This document shows positions 7,205-14,627 of a stretch of 22,102 bases of DNA, piece after piece; the first letter of the stretch is position 1; each line of letters starts with the position of its first letter. The translations under genes and the position numbers were made by a program. Source of the stretch: a virus; the IMG/VR virus record IMGVR_UViG_3300007344_000290, positions 1-22,102 of that record; one strand, written 5' to 3'. The notes under the pieces were generated by a model. It made no database searches and was not told the origin of the DNA. It saw only the letters and a list, made by a program, of their open reading frames with translations.

Positions 7205-8134
7205 ATGAGCGAAGAAGCCGCAGCAGCAACAATAATGACCGAAGCGCCAGCAGAGGCGCCTCAAGAAAACACAGCAGTTGGCAGCTGGCGAGAGTCACTG
7301 CCCGAAGCCATACGCGAGGCCGGCGCACTGCGCGACATTCCTGATGTCGCTACGTTAGCCAAGGCTTACACCGACGCGCAGTCGTATATAGGACGCAGCA
7401 TCCGCATTCCTGGTGAGGATGCAGGCGAAGACGTCTGGAATGACTTTAACGCCAAGCTGATGAATGTGCCTGGCATGGGTCGGTTCCCTGGTGACGATGC
7501 GACGCCAGAAGAGTGGGACGCCTTTTATGCTCGCGCCGGTCGACCTGGTTCTGCAAATGACTACCGTATTGGTAACGAAGGGCGCGCCCTGGACGATGCC
7601 GAGCAAGCGCTGCTTGAGAAGCTGCATGAGCTGGGACTTAACAACAATCAGGCGAATGGCCTCGTGGATTGGATGAACTCCGGCGTCCAGGAAAACAACA
7701 ACATCGCCGAGCGCTCTCAGGCCGAAGCATTGTCGCAGCTGAAGCAGGATTGGGGCCAGGCGTTTGACGTAAAGATTCAGGATGCCAGGGCCGCGCTTAA
7801 TGTTTACGGCGGCGAAGAGCTGGCGCGTGAGCTGGAGGCTACCGGCCTTGGCAACAATGTCGCGCTAGTCAAAGCGTTTGCAGAGATCGGTCGCGGGTTT
7901 TCTGAAGATCCGGCTATGGCAGTTGGCGATCGAAGCCAGCTCGGTGTGACGCCTGCAGAAGCGCGTCACCAGATCGATGAGATCCTCTCTAATCCTGCGC
8001 ATCCTTATAACGATGCCAACAATCCCGGCCATGACGCCGCGATTGAAAAAGTTTCAAAACTTTATCAGGCGGTTTACCGTTCTGATGATAAGGCCGAACC
8101 CGATATGTTTGAGCGGAGGCTTGGCCTCGGGTAG
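7205..8134 (+). CDS. Capsid scaffolding protein
   Basis: A 309-residue, acidic, Ala-rich and mostly helical protein directly upstream of the major capsid gene, the standard position for a scaffold. The N-terminus is low complexity (EEAAAATIMTEAPAEAPQ), then WRESLPEAIRE and a segment with ATLAKAYTDAQSYIG and PGDDATPEEWDAFYARAGRP, a motif set typical of scaffolds of this podovirus type. The C-terminal region (about 250-300: HQIDEILSNPAHPYNDANNPGH...VSKLYQAVY) is probably the coat-binding helix. A GAGGA ribosome-binding site at 7191-7195 lies 9 bases before the ATG. Scaffolds guide coat assembly and leave or are digested before DNA packaging. Confidence 0.88.
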   Translation: MSEEAAAATIMTEAPAEAPQENTAVGSWRESLPEAIREAGALRDIPDVATLAKAYTDAQSYIGRSIRIPGEDAGEDVWNDFNAKLMNVPGMGRFPGDDATPEEWDAFYARAGRPGSANDYRIGNEGRALDDAEQALLEKLHELGLNNNQANGLVDWMNSGVQENNNIAERSQAEALSQLKQDWGQAFDVKIQDARAALNVYGGEELARELEATGLGNNVALVKAFAEIGRGFSEDPAMAVGDRSQLGVTPAEARHQIDEILSNPAHPYNDANNPGHDAAIEKVSKLYQAVYRSDDKAEPDMFERRLGLG

Positions 8135-8227
8135 CGCGTAAGCGTCCGAACCTTATGACTAGGTAGGTCATCGCCGACGGGCGTTAAACGCAGATGAGTC
8201 CGTAAGGGTAGCTCCTCGAAAAAAGAC
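8134..8227 (+). ncRNA. Candidate structured leader upstream of the capsid gene
   Basis: The RNA after the scaffold stop can form several compact hairpins: GCGC-GUAA-GCGU (8134-8145), AUGAC/GUCAU (8155-8171, 7-base loop), CGCC-GACG-GGCG (8172-8183) or the alternative GCGU-UAA-ACGC (8181-8191), and GAG-UCC-GUAA-GGG...CUC (8196-8214). The first and last hairpins have identical GUAA tetraloops. The whole block abuts an intrinsic terminator and then the capsid ribosome-binding site. I do not recognise an established RNA family. It may be a processing site or a transcription control element; the helices come from reading the sequence, not from computed folding. Confidence 0.4.
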
Positions 8228-8251
8228 GGCCGGCATTAGCCGGTTTTTTTT
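8228..8251 (+). terminator. Intrinsic terminator between scaffold and capsid
   Basis: A CCGGC stem (8230-8234) pairs with GCCGG (8239-8243) around an ATTA loop and is followed by eight T. The six A upstream (8219-8224) could pair with the T-run and make it work in both directions. Its place, just before the most highly expressed virion gene and with no convincing promoter between it and the capsid start, is unusual. Confidence 0.82.
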
Positions 8252-8261
8252 ATTGCTTTTT

Positions 8262-8268
8262 AAGAGGA
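8262..8268 (+). promoter_or_regulatory. Strong ribosome-binding site of the capsid gene
   Basis: AAGAGGA lies 7 bases before the capsid ATG at 8276. It is the clearest Shine-Dalgarno sequence in the window, which fits the high expression needed for a coat protein. Confidence 0.85.
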
Positions 8269-8275
8269 TTACATC

Positions 8276-9380
8276 ATGGCCTATTCAGGCGGTAATTGGT
8301 ATGCACAACAGTATCAAGATGCTGTTATGCAACTTGCCCAGCAGCAGGGTAGTAAGCTGCGTCCGTTGGTCTTTTCTAAGACCGCAAACAGCGAGAAAGT
8401 AAACTTCGAGCGGCTTGGTGCAACGGCTGCCGTAGCAAAAACGACTCGCTACACCGCAACTCCAAACGTCGAGATGACTCACGATCGACGTGTTGCAACG
8501 CTGTCCGACTACCATTGGGCGACGATGCACGATTGGACGGACGACGTTCGCATGATCGTCGACCCGAAGGGTGCGTACACCAAATCCGGCGCGTGGGCGA
8601 TGGGTCGTGCAATCGACGATCTCATCATCTCTGCCGCTACTGGTAGCGCGACCGACGGTGCGGGTTCGAGCGTTGCGTTCACGGGCGCTCAGACTGTTGC
8701 GGAAGCTGGTACGACCGGAATGAACTTGGCGAAGATTCTCGAAGCCAAGAAAATTCTGGACGAGAATGAGGTCGAGAACGAAGATCGATACTTCGTGCTT
8801 GGCTCGCAGGCTCTGCAAGACCTGCTCAATGTGACTGAGATTAAGAGTGCCGATTACAACTCCGTTAGACATTAGCGGCATAAAGCAGAAATGCTTTATT
8901 GAAAACTCTGTGAATTGCTGGGAACTCTCTTAGAGACAATCAGCAGCGAAGCCCCGCAAGGGGAACGTCCAACGACCATCCCGAAAGGGAGTAGGCCCAA
9001 GTGGGCCGAAGCGCAGAGCGCCCGAAAGGGTGATGAGATGGTCTGCTCTTACAGGCGACTGTAAGCAGCCGAAAGGCGGCTTGAGGGTTAGCGTCCTCAA
9101 GTGAACAAAAGGTAAGGCACTGGTAGAAGGTCAGATTGACTCCTACCTTGGTTTCAAGTTCGTTCGCAGCGAGCGTCTGGCAAAAAACACCAACATCCGT
9201 GATTGCATCGCGTTCCAGAAATCTGGTCTCGGGCTTGCCATCGGCAAAGACATGGTGACTAAGATCGATGAGCGTCCTGACCTGTCATATGGATGGCAGG
9301 TGTACATGGCTTGGTCGATGGCGGCCACCCGTGTCGAAGATGCGAAAGTTGTGAAGGTGCAGGCTTACGAAGCTCCGTAA
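8276..9380 (+). CDS. Major capsid protein, interrupted by a group I intron
   Basis: Coding sequence is exon 1 (8276-8865) joined to exon 2 (9113-9380), giving 858 bases, 285 residues and a TAA stop at 9378-9380. Exon 1 contains the typical coat N-terminus and core of this podovirus group (MAYSGGNWYAQQYQ, then VEMTHDRRVATLSDYHWATM, GRAIDDLIISAATG). Exon 2 supplies the conserved C-terminal part (KALVEGQIDSYLGFKFVRSE ... KDMVTKIDERPDLSYGWQVY). Across the junction the protein reads ADYNSV-KALVEGQID, exactly as expected for the family. Without splicing, translation reads three codons into the intron and stops at 8873-8875, giving a 199-residue truncated coat that lacks the last 86 residues of the mature protein. 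Correct splicing is therefore required for virions. Scaffold lies upstream, and a terminator follows at 9407. Confidence 0.93.
8866..9112 (+). ncRNA. Group I self-splicing intron (td-like, group IA)
   Basis: This 247-base intron has no ORF. P1: exon CCGU (8862-8865) pairs with GCGG (8875-8878), giving the required U-G pair at the 5' splice site. P10: exon-2 UAA (9113-9115) pairs with UUA (8872-8874), just 5' of the P1 strand as expected. The last intron base is G (9112). P2: AUAAAGCA/UGCUUUAU with a GAAA loop (8880-8899). P4: UGCUG/CAGCA (8916-8920, 8941-8945) enclosing P5 and a GGGAACUCUCUUAGAGACAA segment closely like the T4 td intron. P6-type hairpin CCCC-GCAA-GGGG (8952-8963). P7: GACCAUC (8974-8980) with GAUGGUC (9037-9043), including the td-like core around AACGACCAUCC and GAGAUGGUCUGCUC. 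P9: CUUACAG-GCGA-CUGUAAG (9048-9065), followed by two more hairpins. P3 and P8 were not resolved by eye. Confidence 0.94.
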
Positions 9381-9406
9381 GGCTAATACCTTCTCTCCTG
9401 GGGATT

Positions 9407-9434
9407 GGCCGGCCTTCGGGCCGGCCTTTTCTTT
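9407..9434 (+). terminator. Strong intrinsic terminator after the capsid gene
   Basis: A perfect 8-base GC stem (GGCCGGCC on each side, 9407-9414 and 9419-9426) with a TTCG loop is followed by TTTTCTTT. It lies 26 bases after the capsid stop, comparable to the T7 late terminator that follows its coat gene, and would make capsid transcripts exceed those of the downstream tail genes. Confidence 0.93.
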
Positions 9435-9665
9435 ATGAATAGAAACTACAGAAAGGAATACGACGAGTACCACGCCACGCCAGAGCAAAAGAAACGACGA
9501 GCATCGCGAAACGCTGCGCGTCGAATGATGCAGGCAGCTGGCAAAGTGAGAAAGGGCGATGGGAAAGATGTTGATCACAAAGACCGTGATCCGCAAAACA
9601 ACTCGCGCAGCAATCTGCGCGTTACCTCAAAGAAACAAAATAGAGGATGGCGTAAAGGGGCTTAA
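9435..9665 (+). CDS. Small HNH-like protein
   Basis: This 76-residue basic protein begins at ATG 9435, directly after the T-run of the terminator, and has no visible Shine-Dalgarno sequence. Residues 41-48 (GDGKDVDH) and NNSRSNLRV (55-63), followed by Asn69, match the D-H...N-N-x-x-x-N-L-R core of HNH nucleases. The same compact protein occurs near capsid or tail genes in many podoviruses, where it is often annotated as an HNH endonuclease; whether the family cuts DNA is unproven. Its nearness to an ORF-less intron in the capsid gene invites a homing interpretation, but the wide presence of the family argues that it has its own role. Its stop overlaps the tail-tube gene start (TAATG). Confidence 0.72.
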   Translation: MNRNYRKEYDEYHATPEQKKRRASRNAARRMMQAAGKVRKGDGKDVDHKDRDPQNNSRSNLRVTSKKQNRGWRKGA

Positions 9666-10279
9666 TGGCTACCAGCAAACTATCTATTATTAACGACGCA
9701 TTGACGTTGTTAGGCGCGAATCGCATCACGTCGCTGACTGACGGCAGCACAGAGTCAGCGGTTATGAACCAATTGTTCGATAGCGTACAAGACGCTGTCT
9801 TGCGTGCGTATCCTTGGAATAGTGCTACCTACAGACGGCAGCTTGCAGCGTCCACGGATACGCCAGTGTTTGGCTACAGCTACAAATACCAACTACCGAC
9901 AGATCCATATTGTCTGCGTGTGTTGGAGATGAACGAAACCACGACGTTGGACGTTTGGCGGGTCGAGGGACGTTTCCTTCTTACGGATGCCGGCACCTGC
10001 AAAATTCGTTTTATTGGTCGCCCAGATTCGCTTGGCGAGATCGATAGCTTGTTAGCGCAAGCTTTAGCAGCTCGCCTGGCGGCTGACGCTGCCTACACCC
10101 TGGTGCAGTCGAACAACCTTTCTCAGCTTATGTATCAGCTTTACGCCAGCAAGCTGGCCGAGGCACAGGCGATCGACCAGATCGAATCCTCTAGGGATCA
10201 TTTCAAATCGACACGGTTTGAAGAAGTCAGAAACAACGCGCTTGGCACGGGTATTCGATTCGGGAAGGCGTACTGGTAA
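9665..10279 (+). CDS. Tail tubular protein A (gp11-like adaptor)
   Basis: A 204-residue protein of the T7 gp11-like adaptor family that forms the ring below the portal to which the nozzle and fibres attach. Recognisable stretches are LSIINDALTLLGANRITSL at the N-terminus, VQDAVLRAYPWNSATYRR near residue 40-57, and YKYQLPTDPYCLRVLEM at about 75-92. The C-terminal helical region ends in RFGKAYW. The order HNH-like protein, adaptor, nozzle is standard for podoviruses. The stop of this gene is directly followed by the nozzle start at 10280, so translation is probably coupled. Confidence 0.92.
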   Translation: MATSKLSIINDALTLLGANRITSLTDGSTESAVMNQLFDSVQDAVLRAYPWNSATYRRQLAASTDTPVFGYSYKYQLPTDPYCLRVLEMNETTTLDVWRVEGRFLLTDAGTCKIRFIGRPDSLGEIDSLLAQALAARLAADAAYTLVQSNNLSQLMYQLYASKLAEAQAIDQIESSRDHFKSTRFEEVRNNALGTGIRFGKAYW

Positions 10280-11968
10280 ATGGCGCGCACCCACGCCATT
10301 CAAACCGACTTTCTTACCGGTGAAATTTCTCCCATCCTGCACGGCAGGGTAGACGCGGAGAAATACGCGAATGCTGTCGAGACCTGTGAAAACTTCATTA
10401 TCAATATGCACGGCGGCGTCGAGAGGCGTGGCGGTACGCATTTCGTTTCTGAAGTAAAAGACTCAACCAAAAAAGTTCGCTTGATTCGGTTTGAGTTTAA
10501 CCGAGAGCAGGCATACATCCTTGAGTTTGGCGATCTGTATGTGCGGTTTTACACACAGAACGGACAGATTCAGTCTAGTGGTTCAGCCTACGAGATCGCA
10601 TCGCCGTATACCGAGGCGCAGCTTGCCGAGCTGCAGGTCGCTCAGTCCGCTGACACGATGTATATCGTGCATCCCGACGTCGCACCGTACAAGCTTACGC
10701 GCATTTCCAACACCAACTGGACGCTAACCGCGCCGACATTTACAGCACCTAAATGGAACGTGACTGATAAATATCCGCGCGCTGTGTCTTTTCATCAGCA
10801 ACGTCTTTGGTTTGGAGGAACTGCAGGCAACCCGCAAACGTTGTATGCCAGCAAGACCGATGACTTTGAAAACTTCACTGTCGGGTCATTGGCAGATGAC
10901 GCTCTTGAATACGTCATTGTGTCCTACAAGCTGAACACGATTCAGTGGATGTCCTCAAGTGGTTCCCTCCTGGTCGGCACCAGTGGCGGCGAGTTTAAGG
11001 TGTCCAGCGGTAACGATGCACTGACGCCCACCAACGTCCAGGTTACGCGACAAACTTCTTATGGTGGCAAAAACATCCAGCCTCGTCACATCGGTTATCA
11101 GACCCTGTTTGTAACTGCTACCGGTACTGCGATTCGATCCTACGAGTACACCTGGGCGTCCGATAACTATGAGTCTGAGGATCTTTTGTTCCTAGGTGAG
11201 CATATCGGAAAAAAGATTGTTAAAGAGATGGCGTATCAGATGCACCCGGACAGCATTCTTTGGTGCGCACTTGATGACGGCACCCTGGCTGGCCTGACCT
11301 ACGATAAGTCGCGCAGCGTCGCGGGATGGCATCGCCACACCACGGACGGCTTGTTCGAGTCTGTTTCGGTAATACCGCAAACGTCGGTCGACCAGGTATG
11401 GGTCGTTGTAAAACGAACAATTGGCGGCACCACAAAACGATATGTGGAGTACCTTGATCCTAACCTCCACGTTGATTCCGCGCTGACGTATAGCGGCGCT
11501 GCAATCAGCGGAATCACCAGCGGTGGCTTATCGCATCTTGAGGGTAAAGAGGTAAGCATCCTTGGTGATAATGCGGTTGTCCCGAACGATACCGTGTCGA
11601 GCGGCAACGTCTCCTTCGGTGGCTTCTCGGTGTCAGAAGCATCAATTGGCCTACCGTTTGTCAGTACCATCAAAACGCTGCGCGTAGAAGGCGGCAACCC
11701 GTCAGGCACGTCACAAGGCCGGCGTAAACGATGGAATGAAATTTACGTTCGCTTGTATGACTCTTTCTTTCCCAAGATCAACGGCATTCGGCCACCGGTC
11801 AGAACACCGGCAACCGGGATGGGTACCGCAGAGCCAAAAACAACAGGCGATGTGCGAATTCACAATGAGGGTTACGACCTGGACGGACAGATTACGATTA
11901 CCCAGGACTTGCCTGGGCCAACGCATTTGCTTTCCATCTTTGGAACGCTGGGTGTAGGAGGCGGCTAA
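10280..11968 (+). CDS. Tail nozzle / tail tubular protein B-like
   Basis: A 562-residue protein after the adaptor gene. The N-terminus (QTDFLTGEISPILHGRVDAE, then NMHGGVERRGGTHFV) is characteristic of a widespread podovirus structural protein. Its central part is beta-rich, with RAVSFHQQRLWFGGTAGNPQ and LVGTSGGEFKVS, the repeated blade-like pattern seen in nozzle proteins, and a C-terminal DGQITITQDLPGPTHLLSIF. By position and fold pattern it corresponds to T7 gp12, the tail nozzle that plugs DNA in the virion; direct similarity to T7 gp12 is low by eye. It ends one base before the next gene's ATG. Confidence 0.85.
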   Translation: MARTHAIQTDFLTGEISPILHGRVDAEKYANAVETCENFIINMHGGVERRGGTHFVSEVKDSTKKVRLIRFEFNREQAYILEFGDLYVRFYTQNGQIQSSGSAYEIASPYTEAQLAELQVAQSADTMYIVHPDVAPYKLTRISNTNWTLTAPTFTAPKWNVTDKYPRAVSFHQQRLWFGGTAGNPQTLYASKTDDFENFTVGSLADDALEYVIVSYKLNTIQWMSSSGSLLVGTSGGEFKVSSGNDALTPTNVQVTRQTSYGGKNIQPRHIGYQTLFVTATGTAIRSYEYTWASDNYESEDLLFLGEHIGKKIVKEMAYQMHPDSILWCALDDGTLAGLTYDKSRSVAGWHRHTTDGLFESVSVIPQTSVDQVWVVVKRTIGGTTKRYVEYLDPNLHVDSALTYSGAAISGITSGGLSHLEGKEVSILGDNAVVPNDTVSSGNVSFGGFSVSEASIGLPFVSTIKTLRVEGGNPSGTSQGRRKRWNEIYVRLYDSFFPKINGIRPPVRTPATGMGTAEPKTTGDVRIHNEGYDLDGQITITQDLPGPTHLLSIFGTLGVGGG

Positions 11969-12811
11969 ATGGATCCAGTAACCGCGTTTCTTGTAGGCGC
12001 CTCAATTGTCCAGGGACTTTCAGGCGCATCAGCTGGAAGAAAAGCAGCTAGGCGTGCTTTAGAGGTGGGTTCGTTAAACGCTTCTGACCTTCGCGAGGTG
12101 GCTGGAGCTAACGCATCTGAGATTGAGCGCATTGGCGCTTTGAATGCCGGAGCCATCCTTGGCGCCGCTGATGTCAACGCACGCAGCATTATCGATGTTG
12201 CCGAAGCAAACTCTCTGGCAATTCTTGATGCCACAATCGAAAACATTGATCTTGCAAAGACTGAAAATGTCGAGATGCTGCGTCGTCACATTAAGCAGGA
12301 TCAGGCACTACAAGGCGAAATCAGAGCGCGTACCGGCGCCAGCGGCATTCGAGTCGACCAAGGTTCCCCGCTTGAAGTCTTAGCGGATTCTGCGATTGAT
12401 GCCTACAACGAGCGCTACTACTTAGGCACGATCGGCGTTAAGCAGATTGATTCGATGGCGAATGAGGGTATTCGTCGGGCTGATCTCACCATGCTGGATG
12501 CTACGCAGCGCGCACAGACCATGATGCAGGTAGCCGGTATGCAAGCCTACGTTACTCAGGAAGAGGCTTCCGCTAACGCTCGAATTATGGTTCGTGACGC
12601 GGAAGCAAACGCGGCATCGATGGAGCGCGGCGCTGGTCTTATTGCTTCAAGTATGCGCGCCCAAGCGACTGCAACCCTTATTGGGTCTTTAGTCCAAGCT
12701 GGAGGCTACTACGCGCAATACGGTGGTGGCGGTGGCAGCACAACCGGTACAAGCCTTAGCTCGTTAAGCGGTTACGGAGGCTCGTCAACTGGCCTTAGCT
12801 CAGGATTTTAA
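11969..12811 (+). CDS. Internal virion / ejection protein, gp14-like
   Basis: A 280-residue, Ala-rich, largely helical protein. It has a hydrophobic N-terminus (AFLVGASIVQGLSGASAG, a possible membrane-inserting stretch), a long Ala/Asn/Glu helical segment with repeated A-N-A/E-A motifs, RARTGASGIRVDQGSPLEVL (about 117-136), and a Gly/Ser-rich C-terminus. The GASGI...GSPL element followed by a helical region is found in gp14-like proteins of podoviruses, which are ejected first and form a channel in the outer membrane. The function is inferred from family pattern and from its position between nozzle and the larger ejection proteins. Confidence 0.75.
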   Translation: MDPVTAFLVGASIVQGLSGASAGRKAARRALEVGSLNASDLREVAGANASEIERIGALNAGAILGAADVNARSIIDVAEANSLAILDATIENIDLAKTENVEMLRRHIKQDQALQGEIRARTGASGIRVDQGSPLEVLADSAIDAYNERYYLGTIGVKQIDSMANEGIRRADLTMLDATQRAQTMMQVAGMQAYVTQEEASANARIMVRDAEANAASMERGAGLIASSMRAQATATLIGSLVQAGGYYAQYGGGGGSTTGTSLSSLSGYGGSSTGLSSGF

Positions 12812-12822
12812 TTCGTATAACT

Positions 12823-14619
12823 ATGCGCATACCAAAATTTCAATACACGACTAGTCCATCAACTAGCCGGGCGCAAGTAACTCCTGTTTTACGCTCTGCG
12901 CCCACAATGGTCACCCCGGTGCTACGCAATCCGCAAGCCTATATGCGCGATCCGCGAGCGGGTCAGCGTAATGTGCAGCTTGAAGCCCAGGCCGTATTAG
13001 ATCAGGCAAAGCCTATGCAGGCGGCGTTCGATGGACTGCTAAAACTTGGAGAGGTATTTGCAAAGGCAGATCTTGATGAGCAGGTAGCAACTGCTACATT
13101 AAATTTTAAACATAAAGGCGACGCCTCGGTGTCTGCTCTCAAAGATATGCCTTTAGCTAAGACATATACTGAAGAAGATTTAATTACGGGAGCGGTAGTC
13201 ACTAAATACGACCCAACGCACAGCAAATCCTTTGAGTCGTTTCAGGCCAGGTTAATGACCGATCGGCAAGCGATTGCCGATACATTGCCGTTCGCTGCTC
13301 GTTCTACTTTCTTGTCAGGTACAGCCTCGTACACAGCATCACTGCTGACAGAAGCTGCAGCGGTTAATCAAAAGCAACACATTGAGTACCTGAAGGGAAA
13401 AGCGTTGCTCGCTTTTAATGAGTTGGATTCTCTAGCAGATGTAGATGAATTCGCCAATCAAAGCTGGGTGCAAGCGGTTCTCAGCGGGCAAACGATTGCC
13501 GACCAAGTTAAGAAACGCAAAGAGTTATTGTCGGTCGATCACTATGGTAACCGGATCGTTAGCGTAGCCGATGAAGATCCCAGCGCTATTGATCAACTCA
13601 AAGAAATTAAGAAAGAGTTGAACGACGGTGTTATTCCTGACTTTGTGACGCAAGACGGTACTTTGGTTAGCGGGGTCGTTAGTGATTTTTGGTCGCAGCT
13701 TGAGTCAAAACAGAAAATTGATCTTATGGCAAAGATCGATTCAAAGATTGATGGCTTAAACAAGATGTACAAACAAAATCGCCAAGATTTTGTTGATGAG
13801 CTGTATGTCAGGATTACACGCGACGCAACTCAATTTAATGAAGATTCGTTTACAGAAATGCTAGAAGACAAACGAATCGACTCTGGACAATATAAAGACG
13901 CGGTAGCGCTTTGGCGAGAAGCTTCTTCCGACGGAGGCCCAAAAATATCTGACGCGGCTACGCTTCTTTCTTACGAAGACAATTTGTCTTCCGTAACCAG
14001 GACAGAAATCATCGGCGAAAGCGCTCTGACGATAGACGATCGTAGAGCCTTGCTGGAAAAGAAAAGAAAGTTAGAGCGCGACCTGCTCCAATGGGATTCT
14101 GCGAGCAACCCGGTAAGCAATAAAGGCAACTTAGCGGTCAAGATGCTTGCGGAGTTCTACGGTATTTCTCCAGAAGGATCTGTCAGTTTTATTAAGAGCG
14201 CAGAACAACTTAAAAAGGAAAAAGAGTATTTTAGGGTCCGTTATCAGGAAATGGAGGAAGCCATTACTAATAACCCCGACATACCGCCAGAGCAAAAACC
14301 TGCCGCCGCCTTAAAGTTTGTTCAAGACCATATCAACAGGATGTTGAGTTCTCAGTCTACGCCTGCAGCAGCGCAAGCAAAGTCGTCTTCGGATGCGGCA
14401 CAAGCAGCGCAAATTATCGGGAAGGTTGATCCTGGCAACGCTGGAATGACGTTAGAAGAGTTTGTAGAGCTTCCAGAAAGTGCGACCAAAAAACGAACTA
14501 TTGAGGAATTAAAGAAAGAAGGCATTGAGATTCCATCGCGAAAAACACCGGCTCCCGATGAGCCTGACGATGCTACTTTGATTGAAGAAAATTTATACGA
14601 TCTGTGGACTTCGCCGTAG
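12823..14619 (+). CDS. Internal virion / ejection protein, gp15-like (probable)
   Basis: A 598-residue, predominantly helical, charged protein with no signal peptide or membrane segment. The N-terminus is Pro/Arg-rich and disordered-looking (TPVLRSAPTMVTPVLRNPQ). The remainder is long amphipathic helices (FDGLLKLGEVFAKADLDEQ, LDSLADVDEF) and a flexible C-terminal part with Ala/Gln and acidic residues. Position between a gp14-like and a gp16-like protein suggests the middle component of the DNA-ejection machinery, as T7 gp15 is. I see no enzymatic motif, and the assignment rests mainly on gene order, size and composition. Codon use looks slightly more AT-rich than in the neighbouring head genes. 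Confidence 0.68.
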   Translation: MRIPKFQYTTSPSTSRAQVTPVLRSAPTMVTPVLRNPQAYMRDPRAGQRNVQLEAQAVLDQAKPMQAAFDGLLKLGEVFAKADLDEQVATATLNFKHKGDASVSALKDMPLAKTYTEEDLITGAVVTKYDPTHSKSFESFQARLMTDRQAIADTLPFAARSTFLSGTASYTASLLTEAAAVNQKQHIEYLKGKALLAFNELDSLADVDEFANQSWVQAVLSGQTIADQVKKRKELLSVDHYGNRIVSVADEDPSAIDQLKEIKKELNDGVIPDFVTQDGTLVSGVVSDFWSQLESKQKIDLMAKIDSKIDGLNKMYKQNRQDFVDELYVRITRDATQFNEDSFTEMLEDKRIDSGQYKDAVALWREASSDGGPKISDAATLLSYEDNLSSVTRTEIIGESALTIDDRRALLEKKRKLERDLLQWDSASNPVSNKGNLAVKMLAEFYGISPEGSVSFIKSAEQLKKEKEYFRVRYQEMEEAITNNPDIPPEQKPAAALKFVQDHINRMLSSQSTPAAAQAKSSSDAAQAAQIIGKVDPGNAGMTLEEFVELPESATKKRTIEELKKEGIEIPSRKTPAPDEPDDATLIEENLYDLWTSP

Positions 14620-14627
14620 CTATAAGA

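Noticed and set aside
8191-8224. Hammerhead ribozyme-like string (AGATGAGTCCGTAAGG ... CGAAAA) before the capsid gene
   Set aside because: It looks like the hammerhead core, but CUGAUGA is CAGAUGA here, stem II cannot close properly against the bases before CGAAA, and no UH cleavage site with matching stems I and III was found. Kept only as part of an unclassified structured leader.
8285-8881. Long minus-strand open frame opposite capsid exon 1
   Set aside because: It mirrors a clear coat protein on the + strand, has no family resemblance or ribosome-binding site, and covers the exon-intron junction by chance.
8876-9112. Frameshift or pseudogene explanation for the broken capsid gene
   Set aside because: A simple mutation would not insert 247 bases with group I core helices and exact P1/P10 pairing, and both exons are intact and family-like, so splicing explains the data better.
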